Translations under genes and position numbers: made by a program
Notes under the pieces: generated by a model
Seen by the model: the letters and a program-made list of their open reading frames with translations, nothing else
Told to the model about the DNA's origin: nothing
The model's database searches: none
Shown: positions 1-6,154 of the stretch, piece after piece
Layout: each line of letters opens with the position of its first letter
Position numbering within the stretch: position 1 is the stretch's first letter
Assembly: GCA_028282685.1 (NCBI GenBank)
Contig: JANQHK010000060.1
Span: forward strand, 1-33,131
Length of the DNA: 33,131 bases
Source of the DNA: Phycisphaeraceae bacterium
Lineage (GTDB): Bacteria > Planctomycetota > Phycisphaerae > Phycisphaerales > Zrk34
Direction of reading: 5' to 3'

Positions 1-459
1 CCGGCGCTAAGAAGCAATCCGCACGGTCCGGTGGTGGTTCACCCGGGCAGCGGCGGACCGAACAAGTGCTGGCCGACCGATCGATTCAATGCGCTGTTCA
101 AACATTTCCGCACCATCGGACGCGAGGTGGTCGTTTTGCTCGGCCCTGCGGAAGACGAGCGATTCGATCCTGCCGTGCTGGATCAATGGGATGCGCACGA
201 GCAGACCGTCCGTCCCACGGATTTGTTCGATCTGTCCCGGTGGATTGCGCGGGCGGGGGTGTTCATCGGCAACGATTCCGGCCCGACGCATCTGGCGGCG
301 CAACTCGGCGTGGCGACGGTGGCGCTGTTCGGCCCCAGCGATCCGCAGCGATGGTCGCCGGTCGGCCCTGCCGTGCGCGTCCTGGCTCCGCTGAATCCCG
401 CGCCGATGCATTGGTTGACGGTCGAAGCCGTTGCCGATGCCGTAGCGATGTGGGGCTGA
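1..459 (+). CDS. Glycosyltransferase family 9 (heptosyltransferase-like), C-terminal part
   Basis: The frame is open from the first base and ends with TGA at 457-459, so this is the 3' part (about 152 residues) of a gene that starts upstream of the window. The segment VVHPGSGGPNKCWP is the conserved opening of the C-terminal Rossmann half of GT9 enzymes. FIGNDSGPTHLAAQLG followed by ALFGPSDPQRW is the family's nucleotide-sugar binding signature. GT9 enzymes (WaaC/WaaF type) transfer ADP-heptose or a related sugar to the LPS core on the cytoplasmic face of the inner membrane. A role in surface polysaccharide or LPS fits the lptF/lptG and GnnA-like genes about 5 kb further on. The exact donor and acceptor cannot be told. 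A GTG in frame at 31-33 lies inside the conserved domain and is not a start. Confidence 0.85.
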   Translation, partial: PALRSNPHGPVVVHPGSGGPNKCWPTDRFNALFKHFRTIGREVVVLLGPAEDERFDPAVLDQWDAHEQTVRPTDLFDLSRWIARAGVFIGNDSGPTHLAAQLGVATVALFGPSDPQRWSPVGPAVRVLAPLNPAPMHWLTVEAVADAVAMWG

Positions 460-462
460 ATG

Positions 463-492
463 TTGGGTTTCGGTGGGATATGCAGCTACAAT
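463..492 (+). promoter_or_regulatory. Putative sigma70-type promoter for the DUF4870 gene
   Basis: TTGGGT (463-468) and TACAAT (487-492) are separated by 18 bp, close to the TTGACA/TATAAT consensus, and lie just after the GT9 stop codon. A start near 499-500 would leave a leader of about 28 nt, containing an AAGGGG Shine-Dalgarno (about 514-518), before the ATG at 528. This is pattern matching only. The -35 box is imperfect. Confidence 0.35.
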
Positions 493-527
493 GCGATCGT
501 CATTTCAACAGTACAAGGGGCTTGCAT

Positions 528-584
528 ATGACTGACGAACACACACCGCCCAACCCGGAAGCCGAAACGCCCAACCCCGGCTAG
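528..584 (+). other. Upstream 18-codon frame of the DUF4870 gene, ended by in-frame TAG
   Basis: An ATG at 528 is preceded at good spacing by AAGGGG, the best ribosome site in this locus. It opens a polar, proline-rich 18-codon frame that stops at TAG (582-584). The same frame continues without another stop as an alanine/proline-rich segment (585-647) directly into the DUF4870 domain at 648. DUF4870 proteins usually begin with just such a proline-rich tail. The simplest reading is that 528 was or is the true start and the TAG replaces a sense codon such as CAG. Sequencing error, a true nonsense mutation with reinitiation at 648, or a short upstream peptide cannot be told apart from one sequence. 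Confidence 0.6.
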
Positions 585-647
585 GCGCCGCCGCCGCCAC
601 CTCCGCCCAGTCAGTCCGATCCACAACTCAGCAACGATTCGAGAAAC

Positions 648-947
648 ATGGGCATGCTCTGCCACCTGCTGGCGATCTTCACCGGGTTCATCGGGCCGCT
701 GATCATCTGGTTGATAAAGAAGGATGAAGATCCGTACGTGGATTTCCACGGCAAGCAGGCGCTGAATTTTCAATTCACCTTGTTGATCTTTTACGTTGGC
801 GGCATGATTACCGCGTGCTTGTACATTGGTTTTGTTGTGATATTGGCTGCGACGGTCTTGCATTATGTATTCACGATCATCGCCACGGTCGCTGCGAACA
901 AGGGTGAGTATTACCGTTACCCGCTGGCGATTCCATTCTTCAAGTAA
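648..947 (+). CDS. DUF4870 family small membrane protein (N-terminus interrupted)
   Basis: The 99-residue frame from ATG 648 holds an almost complete DUF4870 domain. It opens with MGMLCHLLA, followed by a first membrane segment (about residues 5-25), the hydrophilic motif KKDEDPYVDFHGKQALNFQ, two further hydrophobic stretches (about 42-82), and the typical ending NKGEYYRYPLAIPF. The family is of unknown function and common in diderm bacteria. The codons just before 648 (encoding NDSRN) align with the DERT-like residues usually found before the domain, so the natural protein probably starts upstream, at 528, across a TAG stop. Initiation at 648 would lose only the low-complexity tail; the ribosome site there is weak. 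A rho-independent terminator follows 30 bp after the TAA, so the gene is probably monocistronic. Confidence 0.75.
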   Translation: MGMLCHLLAIFTGFIGPLIIWLIKKDEDPYVDFHGKQALNFQFTLLIFYVGGMITACLYIGFVVILAATVLHYVFTIIATVAANKGEYYRYPLAIPFFK

Positions 948-977
948 CCGAACGAGGTATTTGGTTTAACGGATTGG

Positions 978-1001
978 CCGCGCCGTGTTCGGCGCGGTTT
1001 T
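978..1001 (+). terminator. Rho-independent terminator of the DUF4870 gene
   Basis: CCGCGCC (978-984) and GGCGCGG (991-997) form a perfect 7-bp stem with a 6-nt loop, followed by TTTT (998-1001). It lies about 30 bp beyond the DUF4870 stop and faces the minus-strand terminator at 1011-1053. Confidence 0.8.
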
Positions 1002-1010
1002 GTGCGCGCA

Positions 1011-1053
1011 TTAAAACGGCGAGGCCGGGCACGAACATGCCACGGACCTCGCC
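1011..1053 (-). terminator. Rho-independent terminator of the minus-strand secreted-protein gene
   Basis: On the minus strand GGCGAGG (1053-1047) pairs with CCTCGCC (1024-1018). Inside it CCG pairs with CGG and GGCA with TGCC, interrupted by single unpaired bases, giving a long hairpin. It is followed by GTTTTAA (1017-1011). It lies 27 bp after the TAA of the gene at 1080-1718. Confidence 0.75.
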
Positions 1054-1079
1054 TGATCAGGGGGTAAAGGTAGGCAGAG

Positions 1080-1718
1080 TTATTTGGCCGGTCGGGAGCC
1101 GGCGAGCAGCGCGCCGTCCTTGGCCGGACGGGGGTGCTCGGGGGCGACGCGGATGTCGAATCGACGGCGATCCGGCTGCACATTCGGCCGACCGTCCCGG
1201 GGCGCCAGGGGACTGGGCAGGATCATCACCGGCAGGTTCGGTCTCTCCACGGCCGCCCGCACTGCACGGTTCGTGTGGCTGGGTGTGATGATCAGCAGAG
1301 CCCGATTGGCGCCGACGCCGCGCGGCTCCAGAGCCAGTGAAGCATGACGCAGCGCGTTGATCTGTTCGGTGGTGACGCCCCGCAGCGCGTTATAAAGACG
1401 TTGCGCACGGACCAGCGAATGGTTTGCGTCCAGTCGGCCCTCGCCGTCGATGCGGCGCAGGGGATCGATCCAGGTGGTCAGGGCCGCCGAACGGTTCGAT
1501 CCGCCGATCACCACCTGCACCATGTGCGGATGGACCGGTTGAGCGGCCAGCGTTCTGGAAACCGCCACTTCGGGATGAAGCAGCGGCGGCACAACGATCC
1601 GCGTGTTGTGTTCCAGGTTCACGTGCTTGGGATAGGTGGGCAGAAAAACGGTGTCTTGAGCGAAGGTTTCGCTGGCGAAGACACTCAGCCCGATCACGAC
1701 AAAAAGAAAACGTCTCAT
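1080..1718 (-). CDS. Secreted protein of unknown function
   Basis: This is a 212-residue protein I do not recognise. The start at ATG 1718-1716 is chosen because AGAGG lies at good spacing upstream and because it opens a clear signal peptide: MRR, a hydrophobic core, then a likely cleavage near ETFA/QD (about residue 18-20). The upstream extension of the frame to 1811 lacks such features. The mature protein has no cysteine and no membrane segment. It holds a proline- and histidine-containing N-terminal region, a central part with several arginines, and a basic, proline-rich tail. A central stretch (LIITPSHTNRAVRAAVERPN) looks like an alpha/beta segment, but no family can be named. It is transcribed alone and ends at a strong terminator. 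It is probably periplasmic. Confidence 0.65.
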   Translation of the reverse strand: MRRFLFVVIGLSVFASETFAQDTVFLPTYPKHVNLEHNTRIVVPPLLHPEVAVSRTLAAQPVHPHMVQVVIGGSNRSAALTTWIDPLRRIDGEGRLDANHSLVRAQRLYNALRGVTTEQINALRHASLALEPRGVGANRALLIITPSHTNRAVRAAVERPNLPVMILPSPLAPRDGRPNVQPDRRRFDIRVAPEHPRPAKDGALLAGSRPAK

Positions 1719-1805
1719 CACTACCTCTTTCTCGTGGACAGTGAACTCCACTCCGCCCCGACAGATCGCCTCCAGACGACTCACCGGGAAGGGGTGCAAC
1801 GGCGA

Positions 1806-1855
1806 TGCCAAATCTTCTTCCTGTGCCGGATATGCGTTTTATGAGGGATTTGGCA
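1806..1855. repeat. 9-bp inverted repeat in the divergent intergenic region
   Basis: TGCCAAATC (1806-1814) is repeated in inverted form as GATTTGGCA (1847-1855), with a 32-bp spacer. The position, about 90-140 bp upstream of the secreted-protein start, would suit an operator with two half-sites or an mRNA stem. A 9-bp match in a spacer of this size can also arise by chance. Confidence 0.35.
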
Positions 1856-2096
1856 CGTCCGGCTGCGACTCGCTCGGTTCGGGTGGGGTATGGATGTTGC
1901 GTTCAATCACCACCGCCGCCGCAAAATGATGTCTTGCGTCGACGTATGAAAGTGAGGGTTCGATGCTATCGGACGGCATTGTTCTCTTGCTGTGAGAACC
2001 GCTCCCCCGCGCCCGACGTAACATCAATGTCCCAAGCTTCGGCGTCATGCCGATTCTTGGTAGTACCGGATTGAAGATGGAGCCGATATATTGGTG

Positions 2097-2112
2097 CCGC
2101 CCGAAAGGGCGG
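2097..2112 (+). promoter_or_regulatory. GNRA-capped hairpin in the creD-like gene leader
   Basis: CCGCCC (2097-2102) and GGGCGG (2107-2112) form a perfect 6-bp stem closed by a GAAA tetraloop, about 20 nt upstream of the Shine-Dalgarno AAAGGGG (about 2133-2139). There is no U-tract, so it is not a typical terminator. It may stabilise the 5' end of the mRNA or influence translation. Confidence 0.4.
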
Positions 2113-2145
2113 TGGGCTCTCCTCGTGCAGAGAAAGGGGTACGAC

Positions 2146-3372
2146 ATGTTCTTGCGAGTTGTTGCGATCGGCGCAGTCTTTCTGGTTACCACCGTGGGGT
2201 GGGTCTTCCTCGGCGGAACGGTCGCGTTTCGCACCGACAATATGGACAGCAAACTGAAGCGGCAGGTCGGGGCGCTTTGGGGTATCGCCCACCGCCAACA
2301 GGCCCCGGGCGTGGCCTGCGAGTCCGGCCTTGCTGCCCAACTGGCCTCAAGCGATATCCAGGTCGGCCTGGAACTGGAACACCGCAAGAAAGGTCTGCGA
2401 TGGTACTCGACATACGAAGTCGACTTCCGGGGAACCTACGGCATACGGAACCCCGAACCGAAAAAAGCGACGCGTGCACGCATTGCCTTCACCCTGCCTG
2501 ATCCGCAAGGCGATTACGACAAAGTACACATCCTTCACGGGGAAACGGAGATCACACCCGCGCGCATTGCCGATGGCGTGATTCATTTTGAGCTCCCGGT
2601 GCCGGCGGGCCAAACCGAAACCTTCACCGTGGCCTACGAATCGAGCGGGCAGGAAAGCTGGTACTACGATTTCGGCGATGGCAAGGTGAATGACTTCGAA
2701 CTCACCATGACGACCAACTTCACCGACATCGATTTCCCGGACGGTTCGCGCAGTCCGGATAAAAAACAATCGATCGATGGCGGGATGCAGCTGATCTGGG
2801 AATACGAAAACAAACTGTCCGGGGTGAACGTGGGCATGGTCATGCCGGAGAAGCTGAACCCCGGCCCGTGGGTGCAGCGCGTTACTTTCGGGGCGCCGTT
2901 TTCCCTGGCGATGTTCTTCTTCCTCCTGTTTATCATCACGACACTGAAGAAAATCGAAGTCCATCCGGTCAATTACTTTTTTCTGGCCGCGGCCTTCTTC
3001 GCCTATCACCTGCTGCTGGCCTACCTGGTCGACCACGTGGACATCCACCTGTCGTTCTGGATTGCCTCGGCGGTATCGATCTTCCTGGTGGTCAGTTACA
3101 TGCGACTGGTGGCCGGAGCGAAATTCGCCCTGGTCGCTGTGGGGATCAGCCAGTTTATTTACCTGGTGCTGTTCAGCTACACGTTTTTCTTTGAGGGCTT
3201 CACCGGGCTGGCGATCACGATCATCGGCATCCTCACGCTCTTCGTGATCATGCAGGCGACGGGGCGTATGAACTGGTCGCAGTTGTTCTCGGGCAACGGC
3301 AGGGTGAGGCACGAGTTGCCGGTTTCTGAGCCGATGGTGGAATCGCCGTCCTCGCCATCGGCCGAGACGTGA
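2146..3372 (+). CDS. CreD-like inner-membrane protein
   Basis: The 408-residue protein fits the CreD family (about 450 aa in E. coli). It has one N-terminal membrane anchor (about residues 5-24) and a large extracytoplasmic beta-rich domain containing the family-like motif GLRWYSTYEVDFRGTYGIRN. A C-terminal membrane bundle (about 248-375) begins at the characteristic KIEVHPVNYFFLAAAFFAYH and ends at ATGRMNW. ATG 2146 is chosen because AAAGGGG sits 6-8 nt upstream and the upstream extension is not hydrophobic or family-like. CreD in E. coli is controlled by CreBC and affects envelope properties such as colicin tolerance. No creBC lies in this window, so regulation is unknown. The TGA overlaps an ATG of the pyrE frame, suggesting co-transcription with pyrE. 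Confidence 0.8.
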   Translation: MFLRVVAIGAVFLVTTVGWVFLGGTVAFRTDNMDSKLKRQVGALWGIAHRQQAPGVACESGLAAQLASSDIQVGLELEHRKKGLRWYSTYEVDFRGTYGIRNPEPKKATRARIAFTLPDPQGDYDKVHILHGETEITPARIADGVIHFELPVPAGQTETFTVAYESSGQESWYYDFGDGKVNDFELTMTTNFTDIDFPDGSRSPDKKQSIDGGMQLIWEYENKLSGVNVGMVMPEKLNPGPWVQRVTFGAPFSLAMFFFLLFIITTLKKIEVHPVNYFFLAAAFFAYHLLLAYLVDHVDIHLSFWIASAVSIFLVVSYMRLVAGAKFALVAVGISQFIYLVLFSYTFFFEGFTGLAITIIGILTLFVIMQATGRMNWSQLFSGNGRVRHELPVSEPMVESPSSPSAET

Positions 3373-3407
3373 TGAAACGACACCGCCCCTGCGGTATGCT
3401 GTGCGGC

Positions 3408-3926
3408 ATGAGCAAGGAACAACTGGCCCAACGGATTGCCGAGGTGGCGCTGCTGCATGGCGAGTTCACCCTCCGCAGTGGACGCAAGAGCAACTATTAC
3501 CTCGACAAGTACCTCTTCTCCACCCAGCCGGACATCTTGGATGCGCTGGGCAAAATGTTCGCCGAGCGCATCCCGGAGGGCGTGACGAAGCTGGCCGGGG
3601 CGGAACTGGGCGGCATCCCGCTGGTCACCGCCGCGTCGCTGGCGTCCGGCGTCCCCTGCCTGTTCATTCGCAACCAGAAGAAAGACTACGGCACCGCCAA
3701 GCTCATGGAAGGCGTGCTCGAAGCGAGCGATCGCGTGGTTGTCGTCGAAGACGTCTGCACCACCGGTGGTCAGATTCTCGAAGCAGCGAAGGTCATTTCG
3801 CAAACCGGCGCCGAGGTGGTCAAGATCATCGGCACGATCGACCGCGAAGAAGGCGCGCGCGAGAACATTGAGTCCGCCGGTTACACGTTTGAAGCGTTGT
3901 TCACCAAGACCGATCTGGGCGTGTAA
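3408..3926 (+). CDS. pyrE: Orotate phosphoribosyltransferase
   Basis: PyrE joins orotate and PRPP to give OMP in the cytoplasm, the fifth step of UMP synthesis. The 172-residue product carries the type I phosphoribosyltransferase signature VVVVEDVCTTGGQ (about residues 110-122), in which the acidic pair and TTGG loop bind PRPP. It also has the flexible-loop segment RNQKKDYGTAKLMEG and the N-terminal HGEFTLRSGRKSNYY typical of the compact PyrE group. ATG 3408 gives the usual family start (MSKEQLAQ). An ATG at 3372 overlapping the creD-like stop (TGATG) would add 12 residues and could reflect translational coupling; neither start has a strong ribosome site. The neighbouring genes are membrane proteins, so PyrE is a housekeeping gene in a mixed operon. 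Confidence 0.93.
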   Translation: MSKEQLAQRIAEVALLHGEFTLRSGRKSNYYLDKYLFSTQPDILDALGKMFAERIPEGVTKLAGAELGGIPLVTAASLASGVPCLFIRNQKKDYGTAKLMEGVLEASDRVVVVEDVCTTGGQILEAAKVISQTGAEVVKIIGTIDREEGARENIESAGYTFEALFTKTDLGV

Positions 3927-3945
3927 CCGCGTTCTCAAAACGCGG
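3927..3945 (+). terminator. Hairpin directly after pyrE (attenuator or weak terminator)
   Basis: CCGCGTT (3927-3933) and AACGCGG (3939-3945) form a perfect 7-bp stem with a 5-nt loop, starting at the base after the pyrE TAA. Only a poor T-run (CTCGCTTT) follows. The next gene starts 9 nt after the stem and lacks a Shine-Dalgarno. The hairpin could therefore terminate partly, protect the pyrE mRNA end, or limit translation of the downstream gene. Confidence 0.5.
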
Positions 3946-3953
3946 CTCGCTTT

Positions 3954-4892
3954 ATGAATGCCAACGATGACCAACCCGCTCCGACCTGGCGCAAAATCAA
4001 GCGCTGGGCCGGTTATACCCTCGGCGCGGCACTGCTGATCGCGTGCATCGTCATGGCTTTGCGCGGCGGGGATTGGCAACGCTTGGCCGAAGTCGAGCCG
4101 TCAACATTCGGCTGGCTGATTCTGCTTGTCGTTCTGAGTCTGTTCTTCTCCACCAATGTCTTCTCGTTATTGACCATCCCTTACGCACCGGAGGAAAAGC
4201 CGGTGCCGTGGATTGTCATGCTGGCGCTGATTTCGGCCAGTACGCTGCTCAATTACCTGCCGTTGCGTCCGGGGCTGATCGGACGGGCCGCCTTCCTGAA
4301 GAAGTATTACGACATTGCGTACCGCAGTTCCGTCAGGATCCTTCTGATTGCTATCACGATCAGTGCGACCATCTACGGATCGATCTTCGCCCTTGGGTTA
4401 AGACATCATTGCCCGGATTTTCTGATCACCTTGCTTCTGGCCGGTGCATTTATTCTTGCGCTCCTCGGCGCCGGTATGCATGTTCTGCATTTGTTGGTGC
4501 GGAAACGATTCCGCGCAGCGACACATATGTGGTATCTGACGGGTGTCGCCATTCACCGCTTCAGCGAGGTGGCCATTGCAACGATCCGACTGATGATCGT
4601 ATTTCATCTGCTGGATGTTGATATTTACTTCAGCCATGCAGCCATCCTCGCCACGTGCGGGATGTTCATCACGCTGGTGGGCATCACGCCCAACGGCCTG
4701 GGTCTGCGCGAGTGGTTGTACGGCCTGATCGCGGCGAGCGGATTCTTCGGTGGGGATGTGGAAGGGGGATTACGGTTGGGCTTGCAGGTGGCGCTGATCG
4801 ATCGCGCCGCCGAGTCGCTGGTGGTGATTCCATCGGGTCTGGCGGGGATGGTGTATTTGAAAAACAAGCCCCGCCGTTCACAGCGGAGCTAA
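3954..4892 (+). CDS. UPF0104 / LPG-synthase-type multi-pass membrane protein (YbhN-like)
   Basis: The 312-residue protein has a short polar N-terminus (about 20 residues) and about eight hydrophobic segments spread over the whole length. The pattern and motifs fit the lysylphosphatidylglycerol-synthase transmembrane family (YbhN/AglD/UPF0104). These include a conserved early segment with LNYLPLRPGLIGRAAFLKKY, and a late segment GITPNGLGLREWLYG corresponding to the family's GxxPxGxGxxE motif. Members without the soluble aminoacyl-transferase domain, like this one, are thought to move or flip lipids or glycolipids in the inner membrane. The substrate is unknown. The start ATG 3954 lies 27 nt after pyrE, right behind a hairpin, without a clear ribosome site. 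The gene ends before a convergent hairpin facing the lptG-like gene. Confidence 0.78.
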   Translation: MNANDDQPAPTWRKIKRWAGYTLGAALLIACIVMALRGGDWQRLAEVEPSTFGWLILLVVLSLFFSTNVFSLLTIPYAPEEKPVPWIVMLALISASTLLNYLPLRPGLIGRAAFLKKYYDIAYRSSVRILLIAITISATIYGSIFALGLRHHCPDFLITLLLAGAFILALLGAGMHVLHLLVRKRFRAATHMWYLTGVAIHRFSEVAIATIRLMIVFHLLDVDIYFSHAAILATCGMFITLVGITPNGLGLREWLYGLIAASGFFGGDVEGGLRLGLQVALIDRAAESLVVIPSGLAGMVYLKNKPRRSQRS

Positions 4893-4915
4893 GGTGACGC
4901 CTTTCACTCATTCGA

Positions 4916-4937
4916 GCCCCACCGTAAACGATGGGGC
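4916..4937. terminator. Hairpin between convergent genes
   Basis: GCCCCA (4916-4921) pairs with TGGGGC (4932-4937). An inner CG/CG pair (4923-4924 with 4929-4930) closes a TAAA loop, with a 1x1 mismatch between. It sits in the 50-bp gap between the UPF0104-type gene (plus) and the lptG-like gene (minus) and could serve both. Neither side has a U-tract, so intrinsic termination is uncertain. Confidence 0.4.
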
Positions 4938-4942
4938 ATGAT

Positions 4943-6064
4943 CTACGTTTCCAGCTTATCCATCAGGTAGAACGCCACGGGCAGGTAGAGCAGCACGGGC
5001 AGCCAGGCGATCAGTGCCGGGTGCAGGTTGTCCGGGCCGATCTGCAGCATGATGAACCCTCCGCCCCAGGCGCCCAGGCACACCCCCAATGCCGGTATGG
5101 ACTGGCGGACCAAATTCCCCGGCGTGCGCTTGAGGAAGAACGGCAGCGTCATCGCCATGATCAGCAGATTCATGACGGGAAAGCTGAATCGACTGTAGAC
5201 CATGCGGCGCAGCTCGGCGACGTTGACCATGCGTTCTTTTTCCATCAGCGCGCGGAGTTGGTTGATACTGAGCAGTTGCCGCACCTTGGCGAACTGCCGC
5301 AGACGCAGCGTGGTGGGATCGAGATCGGACGGCAGAAACGCGATCGGCACGCGCTGCTGGGCCAGGGGCCGATCCGGATCGCGCTCGACGATCAGCGTGC
5401 CGTTCAGCAGCCGCCAGCCGCGGTTGGTTTCATCCCACTCGGCCTCGTCGGCGCTGATGCGCTCGGTATTGATGCCCTCGGCGTTTCGGCGCAGGATGGT
5501 CACTTCCTTCATCGCATCCACGCGGTTATCGAACTTGCGCGCGCAGAACAGCGCGCCCTGACCGTCGGGAACGAACTCGACCGGGAACGACTTGAGATAC
5601 CCGCGGATCATGTCCGGGTGGGATCGGCTGAGCTTGCGCTGCATGGGGGGGGAGGCGATGACCCATTCCTGATCGATCACCAGCAGCGCGCTGCAGATCG
5701 CCCCGGCCAACAGCATCGGCAGCGCCGCCCGGTGCAGCGAAATACCCCCGGCCACCATGGCCACCAGTTCACGGTTGCGCTGCAATTGCGCCAGCGTGAA
5801 CCCCACCGCCGCCGCGCCCAGCAGGCCCGACAGGTAGATGAAGTAGAAGAAGACCTGCGGCCAGTAGAAATCCCACACCGCCCACGCCGTCGCCGCGAAG
5901 ACCGACCAGCCCCAGCGCTCGGCGAACACGCGCCCGGCCTTGATGAACTCGTCCTGGTTGAGGATCAGGTCCAGCGTGTTGATCAGAAGGGTCAACACCA
6001 CCAGCAGGATCAGGTAGTTGACCGCGAAGGCGCGCAGGATGTAACGGTCGATCGTTTTCATCAT
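4943..6064 (-). CDS. lptG: LptF/LptG family LPS export permease (LptG-like)
   Basis: The 373-residue protein fits the YjgP/YjgQ family, subunits of the LptB2FG ABC transporter that extracts LPS from the inner membrane and hands it to LptC/LptA. It starts with the family-typical TIDRYILRAFAVNYLILLV. Membrane segments follow at about 11-32, 57-85 and 94-115, then a periplasmic domain (about 130-270) and three C-terminal segments (about 275-365). MELVAMVAGGISLHRA-like residues in the cytoplasmic coupling loop correspond to here LVAMVAGGISLHRA, the site contacting the ATPase. Length matches E. coli LptG (360 aa). Two adjacent ATGs (6064 and 6061) are possible starts; neither has a strong ribosome site. 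It lies 85 bp downstream of the lptF-like gene. F versus G assignment rests on gene order and length, not on a decisive motif. Confidence 0.82.
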   Translation of the reverse strand: MMKTIDRYILRAFAVNYLILLVVLTLLINTLDLILNQDEFIKAGRVFAERWGWSVFAATAWAVWDFYWPQVFFYFIYLSGLLGAAAVGFTLAQLQRNRELVAMVAGGISLHRAALPMLLAGAICSALLVIDQEWVIASPPMQRKLSRSHPDMIRGYLKSFPVEFVPDGQGALFCARKFDNRVDAMKEVTILRRNAEGINTERISADEAEWDETNRGWRLLNGTLIVERDPDRPLAQQRVPIAFLPSDLDPTTLRLRQFAKVRQLLSINQLRALMEKERMVNVAELRRMVYSRFSFPVMNLLIMAMTLPFFLKRTPGNLVRQSIPALGVCLGAWGGGFIMLQIGPDNLHPALIAWLPVLLYLPVAFYLMDKLET

Positions 6065-6070
6065 TCAAAG

Positions 6071-6154
6071 GCATGGAGGCATGGAGGCACAACGGCACGG
6101 AGTTACGGTTTTGGCTGTGACTTCTGACTTCATACTTCTGCCTTCTGACTTAGT
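6071..6154. repeat. Short degenerate tandem repeats between lptF-like and lptG-like genes
   Basis: Two small repeat blocks fill most of this 85-bp gap. Units GCATGGAG (6071-6078, 6079-6086), GCACAACG and GCACGGAG (6095-6102) form an 8-bp series. A 7-bp series ACTTCTG, ACTTCAT, ACTTCTG, CCTTCTG, ACTTAGT runs from 6120 to 6154. The last unit overlaps the TAA of the lptF-like gene (6152-6150), so the repeat has reached the coding end. Confidence 0.65.

Larger units (their letters stand above)
1719..2145. other. Divergent intergenic region between secreted-protein gene and creD-like gene
   Basis: This 427-bp spacer has no convincing gene. It must hold the promoters of both flanking genes, which point away from each other. 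It contains a 9-bp inverted repeat (1806-1855), an AT-rich TATATT hexamer at 2087-2092 that could be a -10 box for the creD-like gene (no good -35 partner seen), and a leader hairpin at 2097-2112. No tRNA or riboswitch pattern was recognised. Confidence 0.5.

Noticed and set aside
528-947. Pyrrolysine or other recoding at TAG 582
   Set aside because: No insertion element or pyl gene is visible, and the position lies in a low-complexity tail where no special residue would be expected. Mutation or error is simpler.
5644-5652. G8 homopolymer in the lptG-like gene as a phase-variation tract
   Set aside because: The frame is intact, similar G or C runs occur in several genes here, and nothing suggests a switchable surface gene.
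4931-6127. Long open frame on the plus strand opposite the lptG-like gene
   Set aside because: It is the mirror of a well-supported membrane-protein gene in high-GC DNA; its product is rich in His, Gln and Arg, has no domain or membrane pattern, and no ribosome site.
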